From Bacillota bacterium (lineage in GTDB: Bacteria; Bacillota; SHA-98; UBA4971), in NCBI GenBank assembly GCA_030024085.1, contig JASEJE010000002.1:1-64000 (forward strand): a stretch of DNA of 64,000 nucleotides, given 5' to 3'. The notes beneath the pieces were generated by a model. It saw only the letters and a program-made list of their open reading frames with translations, searched no databases and had not been told where the DNA came from. Position numbers and translations under genes: made by a program. Below are positions 1-8,508 of the stretch, one piece after another. The first letter of the stretch is position 1, and each line of letters begins with the position of its first letter.

Positions 1-202
1 GAGCCTGACGAGTGACGTAGGTCACGCGTCCCCTGGCACGTGTGACGTTGGGAACTGGTAGGGCCGTGACCAGTGAGGTACGTCACCCGATGGCCCTCAA
101 TGATGACGTGGGGAGCGCTTAACGAAGAACCCGTGACGTGCGTCAGCCGTCAGCTCGAGTGGCGGCGCTACCAAGAGCCTCATACGCAACAGAGTAGTAT
201 TA
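1..202. repeat. Right part of a palindrome-array element (partial, enters from left edge)
   Basis: Sites of the type GTGACGTAGGTCA, GTGACGTTGGGAAC, GTGAGGTACGTCA, GTGATGACGTGGGGAG and GTGACGTGCGTCAG follow each other about every 30 bases from base 11 to base 145. The block ends in ACAGAGTAGTAT next to TA at 201-202. The same sites, the same order and the same right end recur at 36393-37002, where the whole element is visible. The left end here lies outside the window. No coding potential is evident; ORFs listed here are by-products of the repeats. Confidence 0.8.
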
Positions 203-1133
203 GGACAGGGTACCGTGGCTACCGGGGCCGTCGCCCGTCCTCAAGTGGCGCCACCCGTGAGGGGCGATGGCCCGAGCGATGCCAGAGGCCCGCGATGTCC
301 GGCGCATAGCCTTGCACAAGCCCGGATCGTTGTGAGGCGGGGCGCCCGCGCCGCCAAGCGAAGCGGGAGGAGCGCCAGCCCTGGTGAAAACGAGTCCGGG
401 CCTGGCACGGCTCGCCTGCTGCGTCGGGCATCCAGCCTCTGGCATCGCTGTGCCGGCGGTCTTCTGCCGCCGATGACAGGGCCGAGGTCCACATTTCGTC
501 ATGGACCAGGCGGGTGCGGGTTTCCGGCTGCGAACCAGCGGTTCCCGCCGGGGGCGTCCCGGCCCGAAGTTTCGACAAGAGCGCTGGCGCAGGAATCGGA
601 GGTGTACCCGTCGAAGCATGGCGTTGGTTTGCAGGGCCTCGTGGAACTCGGCAGCGCGGGACTGCCTGGCATGGACCCGCCTTTCATCGTTCTGGACGAG
701 GGGACATCATATCTCGGCCCCTCGGGGACGCGCGGGGCGCGGCAGGTGGTGGCTAACCTCCACGCGCTCGAAAGACGGGCTGAAACACCGGCCTGATCGG
801 CCAGGCGTACGACTGACCTCCGTTCGAGCGGGAGGACGCTCCCCTTTGCTGAGCATAAGATGCAGTGCGTGGCGCGCCACGCAACGAAGGCAGCCCCGAT
901 GGAAGGCGGCACGGTCGCTCCGTCAGGGCCGCCATCGGGGGTGCTGGGGTGTGGCGACCTTGAGGTGCATGGCGCGGCCCGGGCGGGCCCGGTTCGTGTC
1001 GGTTGTCCCTGCGCTTGGGCTTGCGTAGCCCGTGCGACCATGCGGCAGTGGCTGCTTCTGCGGGGATGGGGATACTGATGGACGTGGCCCCAGGAAGGAC
1101 GGGGCGCTACGCGGGAAAGTGCAGGTGGAGGGG
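203..1133. other. Long region without an intact gene
   Basis: About 930 bases separate the array element from the GH13 gene. Several overlapping ORFs exist on both strands but none has family-like composition or a convincing ribosome binding site. The one recognisable trace is an ABC-ATPase-like Walker B segment near 620-796 (separate entry). A 9-bp inverted repeat, CCCCGATGG at 894-902 and CCATCGGGG at 932-940, could form a hairpin but has no U tract. The region looks like decayed DNA. Confidence 0.6.
620..796 (+). pseudogene. Possible ABC transporter ATPase remnant (Walker B/D-loop part)
   Basis: One frame reads PPFIVLDEGTSYLGPSGTRG followed by a helix-like RQVVANLHALERR and a stop. This resembles the Walker B, D-loop and following helix of ABC or ECF-type ATPases (typically LVLDEPTSxLDPxGR). 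There is no Walker A, no LSGGQ signature and no start, and the expected Pro and Asp are changed, so at best this is a 3-prime remnant. The match is short, so it could be coincidence. Confidence 0.35.
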
Positions 1134-3065
1134 ATGACGCTGGAAGCATTTCACGAGGAGGCTCCTGACGACAGTCTTGGCATGGGGGTTCCGGGGGCGG
1201 CGGGCCGCCGTCGGAAGCAGGGTGGACGGCTGGACGGGGCGGCCGAGGCGGCGAGGATAACGCTCGAGGGAGTATGGCATGAGCAGAACACGCCTTACGT
1301 GGAGCGCCCGGACGAGGACACCGTGGCGATCAGGGTTCGGGCGAAGTCTGGCGACGTGGAGGGCGTCGTGCTCGAATTCGGGTCAGGTTCCGAGGGGAGG
1401 ACGCGCACGAGCGCGGCCATGGAGCCTCACGCAAGCGAAGGAGGCTTCACCCAGTATCGCGCGGAGATCCCGGTCTCGGGCGGCGCGTTTTTCTACAGGT
1501 TTCGTTTGAAGCTGAAGGACGGGGCGATGGCGGGCTGCGGCGGTGTCTCAGCTCCGACGGTGTGGCACACGCCGACAGGGGACTTCGTGGTAGAACCGGA
1601 TCCGGACGACTGGTACGTGTTGGACGTCTCGACGTTCCGGGTTTTCACGACGCCCGAGTGGGTCCACGATGCCGTGTTTTATCAGATATTTCCTGACAGG
1701 TTCGCCAACGGTGACCCCGCCAACGATCCCGTCGGGGCTCGCCCATGGGGCGAGGCGCCGACCCGCGATAGCTTCTTCGGTGGAGACTTCCAGGGAGTCA
1801 TCGACAAGATCCCTTATCTCGCGGAGCTTGGGATCACGGCTGTATGGTTCAACCCGATCTTCGAGTCCGTGTCCAACCACAAGTATGACACCGCCGACTA
1901 CCTGCGCGTGGACGATTCCTTTGGCGACCTCGCCAAGTTCCGCGAGCTCGTGGACGCGCTCCATGCAGCAGGCATCAGGGTGATTCTCGACGGCGTGTTC
2001 AACCACACGGGCGACGAGTTTTGGGCCTTCCAGGACATCATGGAGAAAGGCCCCGCGTCACGTTATGTCAACTGGTACTACATCCACGACTTCCCGGTCC
2101 GCCGCCATCCAAAGCCCACCTATGAGGCATGGTGGGGGTTTGCGGACCTGCCCAAGCTGAACATGGACAACCCCGAGGTGCGCCGCTACATCCTGGACGT
2201 TGTCACTTTCTGGATGAAGGAGGTCGGCATCGACGGGTGGCGCCTGGACGTGCCGAACGAGGTGGACCACTCCTTCTGGAAGGTGTTCCGCGAGCATGTC
2301 AAGGGCATGAACCCCGACGCATACATCGTGGGGGAGATCTGGCGCAACGGCGCGCCGTGGCTAGCCGGGGACGAGTTCGACGCTGTCATGAACTACGTGT
2401 TCCGCGACGCGGTGCTCGACTTCTTTGCGAGGCGGAAGACGTCCACGTCTGAGCTTGTGGCGAGCCTGGAGAAGCTTAAGGCTGACTACCCGGCCCAGGC
2501 CAGCGCGGCGCTCCTCAACCTCCTTGGCAGCCACGATACGGAGCGCGTGCTCACGGCGTTCGAGGGGGACAGGCGCCGCATGATCCCGGCGGTCGTGTTC
2601 CAGATGACGTACCCCGGGGTGCCCATCGTGTACTACGGGGACGAGGTCGGAATGATTGGCGGGAAGGACCCGGGGTGCCGCGGCACCATGATTTGGGACG
2701 AGCGCCTGCAGGACCGCGAGCTGCTGGGGCTTTACCGCGGGCTCATCCGGCTGCGGCGCGGCAGCGCGGCACTCCGGCGCGGAGATATGCGCTGGCTCCT
2801 TGTGGACGACCCCACCCGGGCTTTCGCCTTCTCGCGGACATGCGGGAACGAAACAGTGGTGGTCGCGGTGTGCGCTGGCGAAAGGCAGGTCACGCTGGAC
2901 CTGGCCCCGGCTCCGCACCCAGCGGCCTGCAATGCCCAGGCGTTCTCGGATGCGATGACGGGGCGGACATATCCGGTTGTGGACGGCCACGTGAAACTGG
3001 AGCATCTCGGTCCGCATCAGGCGGCTGTCCTGGTCGCGGGAAGGCCGGACGCGCGGGTCAGTTGA
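1134..3065 (+). CDS. GH13 neopullulanase / cyclomaltodextrinase-type glycosidase
   Basis: Predicted retaining alpha-glucan hydrolase that opens cyclodextrins, pullulan or short maltodextrins. The N-terminal part (about residues 35-150) looks like the beta-sandwich of GH13_20 enzymes, followed by the barrel from VFYQIFPDRFANGD. Catalytic residues are visible: Asp372 in GWRLDVPNEV (nucleophile), Glu401 in IVGEIW (acid/base) and Asp468 in LLGSHDTER; conserved DGVFNHTG is also present. There is no signal peptide, so it should act in the cytoplasm, as this subfamily normally does. The start is uncertain: the ORF is open from 1032 and ATG 1134 sits directly behind GGAGGGG, which is rather close, so GTG codons just upstream are alternatives. 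The first 33 residues look non-conserved. The gene stands alone, with the T-box transcription unit following. Confidence 0.88.
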   Translation: MTLEAFHEEAPDDSLGMGVPGAAGRRRKQGGRLDGAAEAARITLEGVWHEQNTPYVERPDEDTVAIRVRAKSGDVEGVVLEFGSGSEGRTRTSAAMEPHASEGGFTQYRAEIPVSGGAFFYRFRLKLKDGAMAGCGGVSAPTVWHTPTGDFVVEPDPDDWYVLDVSTFRVFTTPEWVHDAVFYQIFPDRFANGDPANDPVGARPWGEAPTRDSFFGGDFQGVIDKIPYLAELGITAVWFNPIFESVSNHKYDTADYLRVDDSFGDLAKFRELVDALHAAGIRVILDGVFNHTGDEFWAFQDIMEKGPASRYVNWYYIHDFPVRRHPKPTYEAWWGFADLPKLNMDNPEVRRYILDVVTFWMKEVGIDGWRLDVPNEVDHSFWKVFREHVKGMNPDAYIVGEIWRNGAPWLAGDEFDAVMNYVFRDAVLDFFARRKTSTSELVASLEKLKADYPAQASAALLNLLGSHDTERVLTAFEGDRRRMIPAVVFQMTYPGVPIVYYGDEVGMIGGKDPGCRGTMIWDERLQDRELLGLYRGLIRLRRGSAALRRGDMRWLLVDDPTRAFAFSRTCGNETVVVAVCAGERQVTLDLAPAPHPAACNAQAFSDAMTGRTYPVVDGHVKLEHLGPHQAAVLVAGRPDARVS

Positions 3066-3086
3066 CCGGAATTCAGCCGCCGCAAG

Positions 3087-3107
3087 CCCCGCCCTTCAGG
3101 GCTGGGG
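3087..3107 (+). terminator. GC-rich hairpin after the GH13 gene
   Basis: CCCCGCCCT, loop TC, then AGGGCTGGGG form a tight hairpin 20 bases after the stop codon. No U tract follows, so it is either a weak terminator or an mRNA 3-prime stabilising structure. Similar hairpins occur at ends of IS200/IS605 elements, but no other sign of such an element is seen. Confidence 0.4.
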
Positions 3108-3164
3108 ATAAGGCGGACCCGTTGCCTCGCGGAAAAGCACTCGAACGAGAGCGCAAATTGGTGC

Positions 3165-3193
3165 TTGACACGGCGCCCGGGCCGTGCTAGAGT
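3165..3193 (+). promoter_or_regulatory. Sigma-A promoter of the T-box transcript
   Basis: TTGACA at 3165-3170, a 17-base spacer and TAGAGT at 3188-3193. Transcription would start near 3200, shortly before the T-box leader. Confidence 0.85.
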
Positions 3194-3261
3194 ATGCATA
3201 AACACACACATCCTGGCGGAAATGGCCTGCGCAGGCATGGGATGCACAGGGTGGTGCAGGT

Positions 3262-3680
3262 GACAGCGGAAAAGCTCGGAGAAAGCGATGACGGGGAAGA
3301 GTAGACAGGACGCGTCGTCCTAGAGAGCCGGGGACGGTGGAAGCCTGGCATGGCGCGCCGGTCGAACCACACCCCCGAGCGCAGACCGAAACCGGTCCGA
3401 TGACGTACGGAAGCCAGCGCACCCGGCGGCACGGCGCGGGAGTAGGCTCTGACGGGTCTCGCCCGTTAGTGCGAGGAGGTATAAGCCAGGAGTCTACGGT
3501 GTGCACAGCGTCGCGAGCGTTGCGAGCGTCGCACAGACGTGTCGCGCGCGAGGGCGACTCGCGGAACCCGCGGCGCCAGGCCGTACCAGTGAATGAGCGG
3601 GTTACTAGTCGTAACCAATTAGGGTGGGACCACGGGAGATCGCCTCTCGTCCCTTGCGGGACGGGAGGTTTTCTTTTTCG
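3262..3680 (+). ncRNA. T-box leader, predicted tRNA-His sensing
   Basis: A T-box riboswitch controlling the downstream amino-acid ABC genes. Conserved blocks in order: GCGATGACGGGGAAGAGTA (stem I base with AGTA), AGAGAGCCGGGGACGGTGG then AAGCC (AG bulge and apical loop), GAACCACACCCCCGAGC (specifier side), and the T-box AGGGTGGGACCACGGG at 3621-3636, followed by a terminator. The specifier codon read in GAAC-CAC-A is CAC (3368-3370), histidine. The variable T-box base in TGGN is G, which would pair with discriminator C73, a feature of bacterial tRNA-His. The two signals are independent and agree. Uncharged tRNA-His should favour antitermination and raise expression of the transporter. Confidence 0.9.
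3642..3677 (+). terminator. T-box intrinsic terminator
   Basis: CCTCTCGTCCC, loop TTGC, GGGACGGGAGG, then TTTTCTTTTT. The 5-prime arm would be sequestered by the antiterminator formed with the T-box when uncharged tRNA binds. Confidence 0.92.
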
Positions 3681-3827
3681 CTGAAGGCCTGAGCAGAACA
3701 GCAGAGACGCCGAAACGAAAGCAGAGCAGTTCCCCAGGGCGGGTGTCGCCCAGCACCATCGAAAGCATGAAAACGGATCGTCCATTTTCGGGGTAAGAGT
3801 CTGGAGAAGAACGAGGAGGTACTTGCG

Positions 3828-4646
3828 ATGAACGTAAAGAAGTTCGGAGAAGGTGCGAAGAAGCTCGGACAAATCGTATTGCTCGCGATGCTCACTGCCG
3901 CACTCGCTCTCGGTGGAGCCGCGGCTGCTGCGGGGGATGATTCGCTTGCTAGAGTGAAGGCTGCCGGGGTCCTCAGGATCGGGGTTGACGACGCGTTCCC
4001 GCCCATGGAATACCGGGACGAGCAGGGCAAGCTCATCGGGTTCGACGTGGATCTCGCCGATGAGATCGGCCGCCGGCTGGGTGTCGCCATCGAATGGGTC
4101 CCAACCGGGTGGGATGGGGTGATCCTCGCGCTTGAGTCCGGGAAGTTCGACATGATCCTGTCTTCCATGACAATCACCGTGGAGCGCGCGAAGAAGATGG
4201 ACTTCAGCCCGCCCTACATCTGGGGTGCGCAGATCATAGCCGTCAGGGATAAGGACAAGTCCATAAACAGCGCCGCCGATCTCGCCGGCAAGGTCGTGGG
4301 CAGCCAGCTCGGGAGCACAGGCGAGGAAGCGGCGAGGAAACTCGCAGGCATCAAGGACCTCAAGCTATACGGGCAGTTCACCGACGCCTTCACCGACCTT
4401 GCCATTGGCAGGGTGCAGGCCGTGGTGGTGGACGAGTTCGTGGGCCGGTACTACATAGCGAGGCGGCCCGGCGTATACCGCGTGCTGGCGGAGCGGCTGT
4501 CCGAGGAGGAGGTCGGCATTGCCTTCCGCAAGGCGGACAGGGCCCTGCGCGAGGCAGTGTGCGCGGCCCTCGAAGCTATCAAGGCGGACGGCACGTACGC
4601 GGCCATTTCGAAGAAGTGGTTCGGAGTCGACGTATCGAAGCGCTGA
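3828..4646 (+). CDS. Amino-acid ABC transporter substrate-binding protein (family 3), likely histidine
   Basis: Periplasmic-type binding protein that captures a polar amino acid outside the membrane and delivers it to an ABC permease. ATG 3828 follows GAGGAGGT at good spacing. Residues 1-35 form a signal peptide (basic start, then LAMLTAALALGGAAAAA). The mature part carries the family-3 signature: LRIGVDDAFPPMEYRD, GFDVDLADEIGRRL, GWDGVILALESGKFDMILSS and MTITVERAKKMDFSPPY. The upstream T-box with a CAC specifier argues that the ligand is histidine; the protein sequence alone does not fix this. The partner permease lies about 480 bases downstream. No ATP-binding subunit is adjacent, so the ATPase must be encoded elsewhere. 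Confidence 0.9.
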   Translation: MNVKKFGEGAKKLGQIVLLAMLTAALALGGAAAAAGDDSLARVKAAGVLRIGVDDAFPPMEYRDEQGKLIGFDVDLADEIGRRLGVAIEWVPTGWDGVILALESGKFDMILSSMTITVERAKKMDFSPPYIWGAQIIAVRDKDKSINSAADLAGKVVGSQLGSTGEEAARKLAGIKDLKLYGQFTDAFTDLAIGRVQAVVVDEFVGRYYIARRPGVYRVLAERLSEEEVGIAFRKADRALREAVCAALEAIKADGTYAAISKKWFGVDVSKR

Positions 4647-5125
4647 CTGGTTCTGCAGGGCCTCGAGCTTCGCGGCCGCCGCGGGCAAGGCGGCGGTCGC
4701 AGCTCGGCCCGCGTGCCTTTCCCTCCCCGGGGCCTGCGGAGCGCGAGGCTTCTGTAGCGTAGGACTTGCGGATCTCGCGGCTCGTGCGGCAGATCCGCCC
4801 GTGGCGGTGCAGTGGTGCGGCACTGAACGTCCACAGGCCGCAGGCCACAGGCCACAGGCCCACGGCATCACGTGCCTGACCGCGGAGGCGGGGGCTGCAG
4901 CATGCGCGTCTGTCATGGACGCTGACGAGGGCCGGCGGCAAGTCGCATCCGGGGGCCAACCGGCGGCGGCTGGCCGCCGGCCCAGCGGCCGCGTCGTGGT
5001 GATGCCATCCAGCCGCGATAAATCAGCACAGGGGCGCGCGGCCGGCAGTCGCATGGTCGCCTGGGGCGGGTTTGTCCGGCTACCGTGGGGCGGCGCGGAG
5101 AACGTCCTGAGGGAGCGAGCATATC
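4647..5125. other. Long spacer between binding protein and permease
   Basis: No convincing gene. ORF 4519-5571 runs through it but overlaps both neighbours in a wrong frame. CCGCAGG, CCACAGG, CCACAGG type units form a short tandem repeat around 4830-4862. No clear terminator or promoter is seen. A ribosome binding site belonging to the permease (GAGGGAGCGAGC) lies at the right edge. A 480-base gap inside an ABC operon is unusual and may mark a lost gene. Confidence 0.5.
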
Positions 5126-5848
5126 ATGGATGTCATGCTCATAGTAAGATTGGTCCCGATCCTTACGAGAGGCGCCGCGATGACGATGGAGCTGACCTGC
5201 CTTGCGGTGGTGCTCGGGACGGCGCTGGGCCTCCCGATCGCGCTGGCGCGTCTGTCCCGGCAGCCCCTGCTTCGAGGGCCCGCATCGCTGTACACGTGGT
5301 CGGTCAGGGGAACGCCGCTTCTCATGCAACTGTTTCTCATCTACTACGGGCTGCCGCAGGTGGGCGTCACGCTGGATCCGTTCCCCGCGGCGGCAGTCGG
5401 GATGACGCTCAACGCTGCCGCGTACATCGCAGAGATCCTGCGCGGCGGCATTCTCTCCATCGAGCGCGGCCAGATGGAAGCGGCCAGGTCCCTCGGCATG
5501 AGCTACATGCAGGCGATGCGATGGATCATCCTGCCCCAGGCCGTCCCGAGGATCATCCCGCCCATGGGTAATGAGGTCATCGCGCGTCTGAAGGACTCGT
5601 CGCTCGTGTCCACGATCGCAATGGTGGACCTCATGCGGGCGGCGCAACAGATGATCGCCACGACCTTCCGACCGCTGGAGATATTCTTTGCGGCGGGGCT
5701 GTTTTACCTGGCCATGACGACGGCGTTCACCGTGCTCTTCGGGTCGTGGGAGAGACGGATCGCCGAGAGGGGCCGGGGCAGGTCCCCCGCGACGGCGCGC
5801 CTGCGCAGGGCGCTCGCCGGCCTTGCAAGCGTGCGGGGGATATGGTAA
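5126..5848 (+). CDS. Amino-acid ABC transporter permease (HisM/GlnP family)
   Basis: Inner-membrane permease of the polar amino-acid ABC family. Hydrophobic spans occupy the N-terminal, central and C-terminal thirds. The typical motif SVRGTPLLMQLFLIYYGLP and the ATPase-docking loop AAYIAEILRGGILSIERGQ-MEAARSLGMSYMQAMR-WIILPQAVPRIIPPMGN are well conserved. It presumably works with the binding protein at 3828 and, through the T-box, is induced by histidine shortage. The C-terminus is an Arg-rich tail (ERGRGRSPATARLRR). ATG 5126 follows GAGGGAGC. The expected ATP-binding partner is missing from this locus. Confidence 0.9.
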   Translation: MDVMLIVRLVPILTRGAAMTMELTCLAVVLGTALGLPIALARLSRQPLLRGPASLYTWSVRGTPLLMQLFLIYYGLPQVGVTLDPFPAAAVGMTLNAAAYIAEILRGGILSIERGQMEAARSLGMSYMQAMRWIILPQAVPRIIPPMGNEVIARLKDSSLVSTIAMVDLMRAAQQMIATTFRPLEIFFAAGLFYLAMTTAFTVLFGSWERRIAERGRGRSPATARLRRALAGLASVRGIW

Positions 5849-6012
5849 CATAACAGTAGCGTACGACGCGCCGCGAGCCCTTGCTTTCTCCGGTTGGTGG
5901 CGTGCGCGCGTACACCGGCGCTCTGTCCCGGTGGGCCCTGTCCGCGGTCGATAGCCGGGACCGGCGGCCGGGCGGGTTCAAAGAACACATGACGTATATG
6001 TGAGAGTGTCGC

Positions 6013-6088
<76 letters not shown>

Positions 6089-6776
6089 TTGTTTTCAGCT
6101 CGGCGCAGGCCGCGATACGGCGCGGGAGAGGTTTTCGCTGGGCGTGCACAGCAACGTCCGGTGGCACCTGTCGAGGCCAGGGTCGATCCTCCGACTCCGG
6201 CGAAGCATCCGGTGACGGCAGGAGCGTGCGGGTTGGCCGGTGGCGGATGCTCCTGCAGATGGACCATAAGGTCTGGGCACTTGTCATAACAGGATTTGGT
6301 CCGAGAGGCGACGTTTGCAAGCGCTGAGACGCGTTTCCAGGTACGAGACCGCCATGTCACGAGGGCTCCAGGTCATCCTGGGGTCCTCGTGGGTTCGTGT
6401 CAGGCAGATGACGAACTCCGCAAAATCGGGCGTCTGAATGCTGCGACCACATATCGCCTACCACCTACCACATATCACCTATCACCTATCACCTACCACC
6501 TACCACCTACCACCTATCGCTCACCGCCCCTGCCAGGTGGCATGTAGCAGGCAGGGTTCCCTCCGGGGGCAGGCTCGCTGAAAGTTGAGCAATGATGCAA
6601 GCTGAGGTTCGAGCTATGGGCCAGGTTGTGTTCCCTGTGTGCGAGGAGGCTGTACGGAATGCACGAGCGCGTGCAGGGGGCCAGGATCTAGTGCACGATG
6701 AATCGACGTTGCAGAAGGGAATTCCCACGATGATGACGAATATTCTAAAGACCACACTGGAGGGGGGAAACGGGCG
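6089..6776. other. Gene-free stretch before the stressosome operon
   Basis: About 690 bases with no ORF that looks real. ORF 6592-6933 runs into rsbR in the wrong frame. It holds the heptamer repeat at 6446-6521 and, at its right edge, the strong site GGAGGGGGGAAACGGGCG for rsbR. I cannot assign the operon promoter with confidence. Confidence 0.55.
6446..6521 (+). repeat. Heptanucleotide tandem repeat (CACCTAY)n
   Basis: About ten nearly perfect units of CACCTAC or CACCTAT, with some CATATCA variants. The tract lies outside any gene, between the tRNA and the stressosome operon. Slippage-prone. Confidence 0.9.
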
Positions 6777-7658
6777 ATGGGCGGAAGCAGCGGCGACAAT
6801 CATGACGCGGCTGTCAGTGGGGTTGCTGGACAGGCTGGCGATGAATTACGGAGAGAACTGGCTGCGCATCTGCGCGATAGGCGGGACGAGCTGCGACAAC
6901 GATGGGTGGAGGAGATGGCGGCAAAGGGGCTGAAGGTGGGCCTGTCCCGGGACGGCATCCAGACCGCGTCCGAGACCGTCTACGATGCGTTGGTTGATGC
7001 CGTCGAGACCGGTCGATATGACGGCATTCAGGCTTACGCGACACTCATAGCGGAGCGCAGCGCGCCTGCAAGAGTGACGCCTGACCGGGTTCTCGAGGGC
7101 TTTCTCAGACTGCGTGAGGTCCTCTCGCGACACCTGACTGCCTCGTACAGGGACATGGCGAAGCTGACGAAGGTGCTGGACATCTACGTGCCTGTGGCCG
7201 ACCGGATCCTGTGTATAGTCGCGAGCGCCCTCGTCGAGGAGCGGGAGAAGGTCGTGCGCCAGCAGCAGGAGGCCATCCGCGAGCTTTCCACTCCGGCGCT
7301 GCGAGTACGGGATCGCCTCCTTATCCTGCCGATAATCGGCGTGCTCGACACGCACCGGGCGCGGCAGCTCACCGAGCAGTTGCTGTATGCCATCCGCGCC
7401 AACCGGGCCAGGGTAGTGATCATGGATATCACCGGCGTAGCGTCAGTGGACTCGAAGGTCGCCAACCATCTCGTGCAGACCGTGGAGGCTGCACAGCTTC
7501 TGGGCGCAACCGTGCTGGTCACCGGCATATCCCCGGAGGCTGCGCAGACACTCGTGGCCATCGGCGTGGACCTGTCCAGGCTTCGTACCGTCTGCGACCT
7601 CCAGGGCGGCCTAGAGGAAGCCGACCGTCTGCTTGGCCTGAAGGCGACTACTACGTAG
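6777..7658 (+). CDS. rsbR: RsbR-type stressosome scaffold protein
   Basis: Co-antagonist that builds the stressosome with RsbS and, on stress, is phosphorylated by RsbT. Residues 1-150 form a helical sensor resembling the RsbRD N-terminal domain (ELRRELAAHLRDRRDELRQRW then KVLDIYVPVADRILC), followed by a linker helix and a C-terminal STAS domain (about 180-290). In the STAS domain ITGVASVDSKVANHL covers the first known phosphorylation site, here Ser where RsbRA has Thr, and GISPEAAQTLV keeps the second Thr. The sensor is non-haem, so the signal is unknown. ATG 6777 is chosen because of GGAGGGGGGAAACGGGCG. It is the first gene of the long signalling operon. Confidence 0.9.
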   Translation: MGGSSGDNHDAAVSGVAGQAGDELRRELAAHLRDRRDELRQRWVEEMAAKGLKVGLSRDGIQTASETVYDALVDAVETGRYDGIQAYATLIAERSAPARVTPDRVLEGFLRLREVLSRHLTASYRDMAKLTKVLDIYVPVADRILCIVASALVEEREKVVRQQQEAIRELSTPALRVRDRLLILPIIGVLDTHRARQLTEQLLYAIRANRARVVIMDITGVASVDSKVANHLVQTVEAAQLLGATVLVTGISPEAAQTLVAIGVDLSRLRTVCDLQGGLEEADRLLGLKATTT

Positions 7659-7696
7659 GTGAGATTTCCGCCGGAAGGGGGCTCGCCAGGTCAGCC

Positions 7697-8053
7697 ATGC
7701 GAGTGCCAATCCTGAAGCAAGGCGACTATCTGATAGCTTCGGTCCAGGATTCGCTTGCAGACGCGGATCTGCTTCAACTGAGTGAAAACCTCCTTACCCA
7801 GGTGGGGTTGTTCCATTCGCGGGGGGTCATCGTGGACGTCACCGCGCTGGACGTGATGGATTCGTTTGCCTGCCGGGCGTTACGGAGTCTGGCCAGCGCG
7901 ATCAGGTTTCGTGGTGCGGAGACTGTGATCGTGGGCATCCAGCCCGAGGTTGCCTTCGCCATGGTGCAGCTCGGCCTGGATCTCGCGGGCATCCGGACTG
8001 CCCTCGATGTGGAAGAGGGCCTTGAACTGTTGGGGAACGGCAAAGACGGGTGA
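7697..8053 (+). CDS. rsbS: RsbS-type STAS stressosome antagonist
   Basis: Single STAS domain of 118 residues that binds and silences RsbT in the stressosome core. MRVPILKQGDYLIASVQD and VDVTALDVMDSFACRALRS match RsbS; the Ser in MDSFA corresponds to the residue phosphorylated by RsbT to release it. The ORF track starts far upstream in the same frame inside rsbR, but ATG 7697 is the only start consistent with family length. It sits 38 bases after rsbR and its stop overlaps the extended rsbT frame. Confidence 0.92.
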   Translation: MRVPILKQGDYLIASVQDSLADADLLQLSENLLTQVGLFHSRGVIVDVTALDVMDSFACRALRSLASAIRFRGAETVIVGIQPEVAFAMVQLGLDLAGIRTALDVEEGLELLGNGKDG

Positions 8054-8070
8054 CCGGGGAGAGTACGTCC

Positions 8071-8508
8071 ATGGCAGGTGAACTTCGCATCAGCGTCCGC
8101 ACGGATGCTGATATCGTGACTGCCCGCCAGAAGGGCAGAGTGCTCGCAGAGCCACTGGGCTTCCGCGGCAGCGATCTGGCCCTCATCGCGACTGCCATCT
8201 CAGAGGTGGCTCGCAACATTGTCGTGTACGCCGGCTGCGGTGAGATCATCCTCGACGTCGTGCGAGACGGCGAGAGAGAGGGGATCGTCGTCATCGCGCG
8301 GGACGAAGGTCCGGGCATCGCTGACGTGGAGAAGGCGATGCAAGATGGCTACTCGACCAGCAAGAGTCTGGGCCTGGGCCTCCCGGGAGCGAAGCGAATG
8401 ATGGACGAGTTCGAGATCGTGTCGGCGGTCGGCAAAGGGACCACCATCACGATGAGGAAGTGGAGACGATCGCATGAAGACCGGCCTTACCGGCCCGCCG
8501 GCACTTGA
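8071..8508 (+). CDS. rsbT: RsbT-type serine kinase / switch protein
   Basis: GHKL-fold anti-sigma-like kinase that phosphorylates RsbR and RsbS, then leaves the stressosome to activate a partner through that partner's RsbU-type domain. ATP-binding motifs are visible: AISEVARNIVVYAG (N box), DEGPGIADVEKAM (G1), and STSKSLGLGLPGAKRMMDEF then GKGTTITMRKW (G2/lid). ATG 8071 follows GGGGAG; an in-frame GTG at 8050 overlapping the rsbS stop is an alternative. The likely target here is the kinase at 9103, which carries the docking domain. The end overlaps the next gene by 35 bases. Confidence 0.93.
   Translation: MAGELRISVRTDADIVTARQKGRVLAEPLGFRGSDLALIATAISEVARNIVVYAGCGEIILDVVRDGEREGIVVIARDEGPGIADVEKAMQDGYSTSKSLGLGLPGAKRMMDEFEIVSAVGKGTTITMRKWRRSHEDRPYRPAGT

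Noticed and set aside
894-940. Terminator CCCCGATGG...CCATCGGGG
   Set aside because: Loop of 29 bases and no U tract; no transcript expected to end there.
215-1028. Overlapping ORFs of 139-216 aa in the first kilobase
   Set aside because: Several frames on both strands are open because of high GC; no ribosome sites and no family-like sequence except a short ATPase-like remnant.
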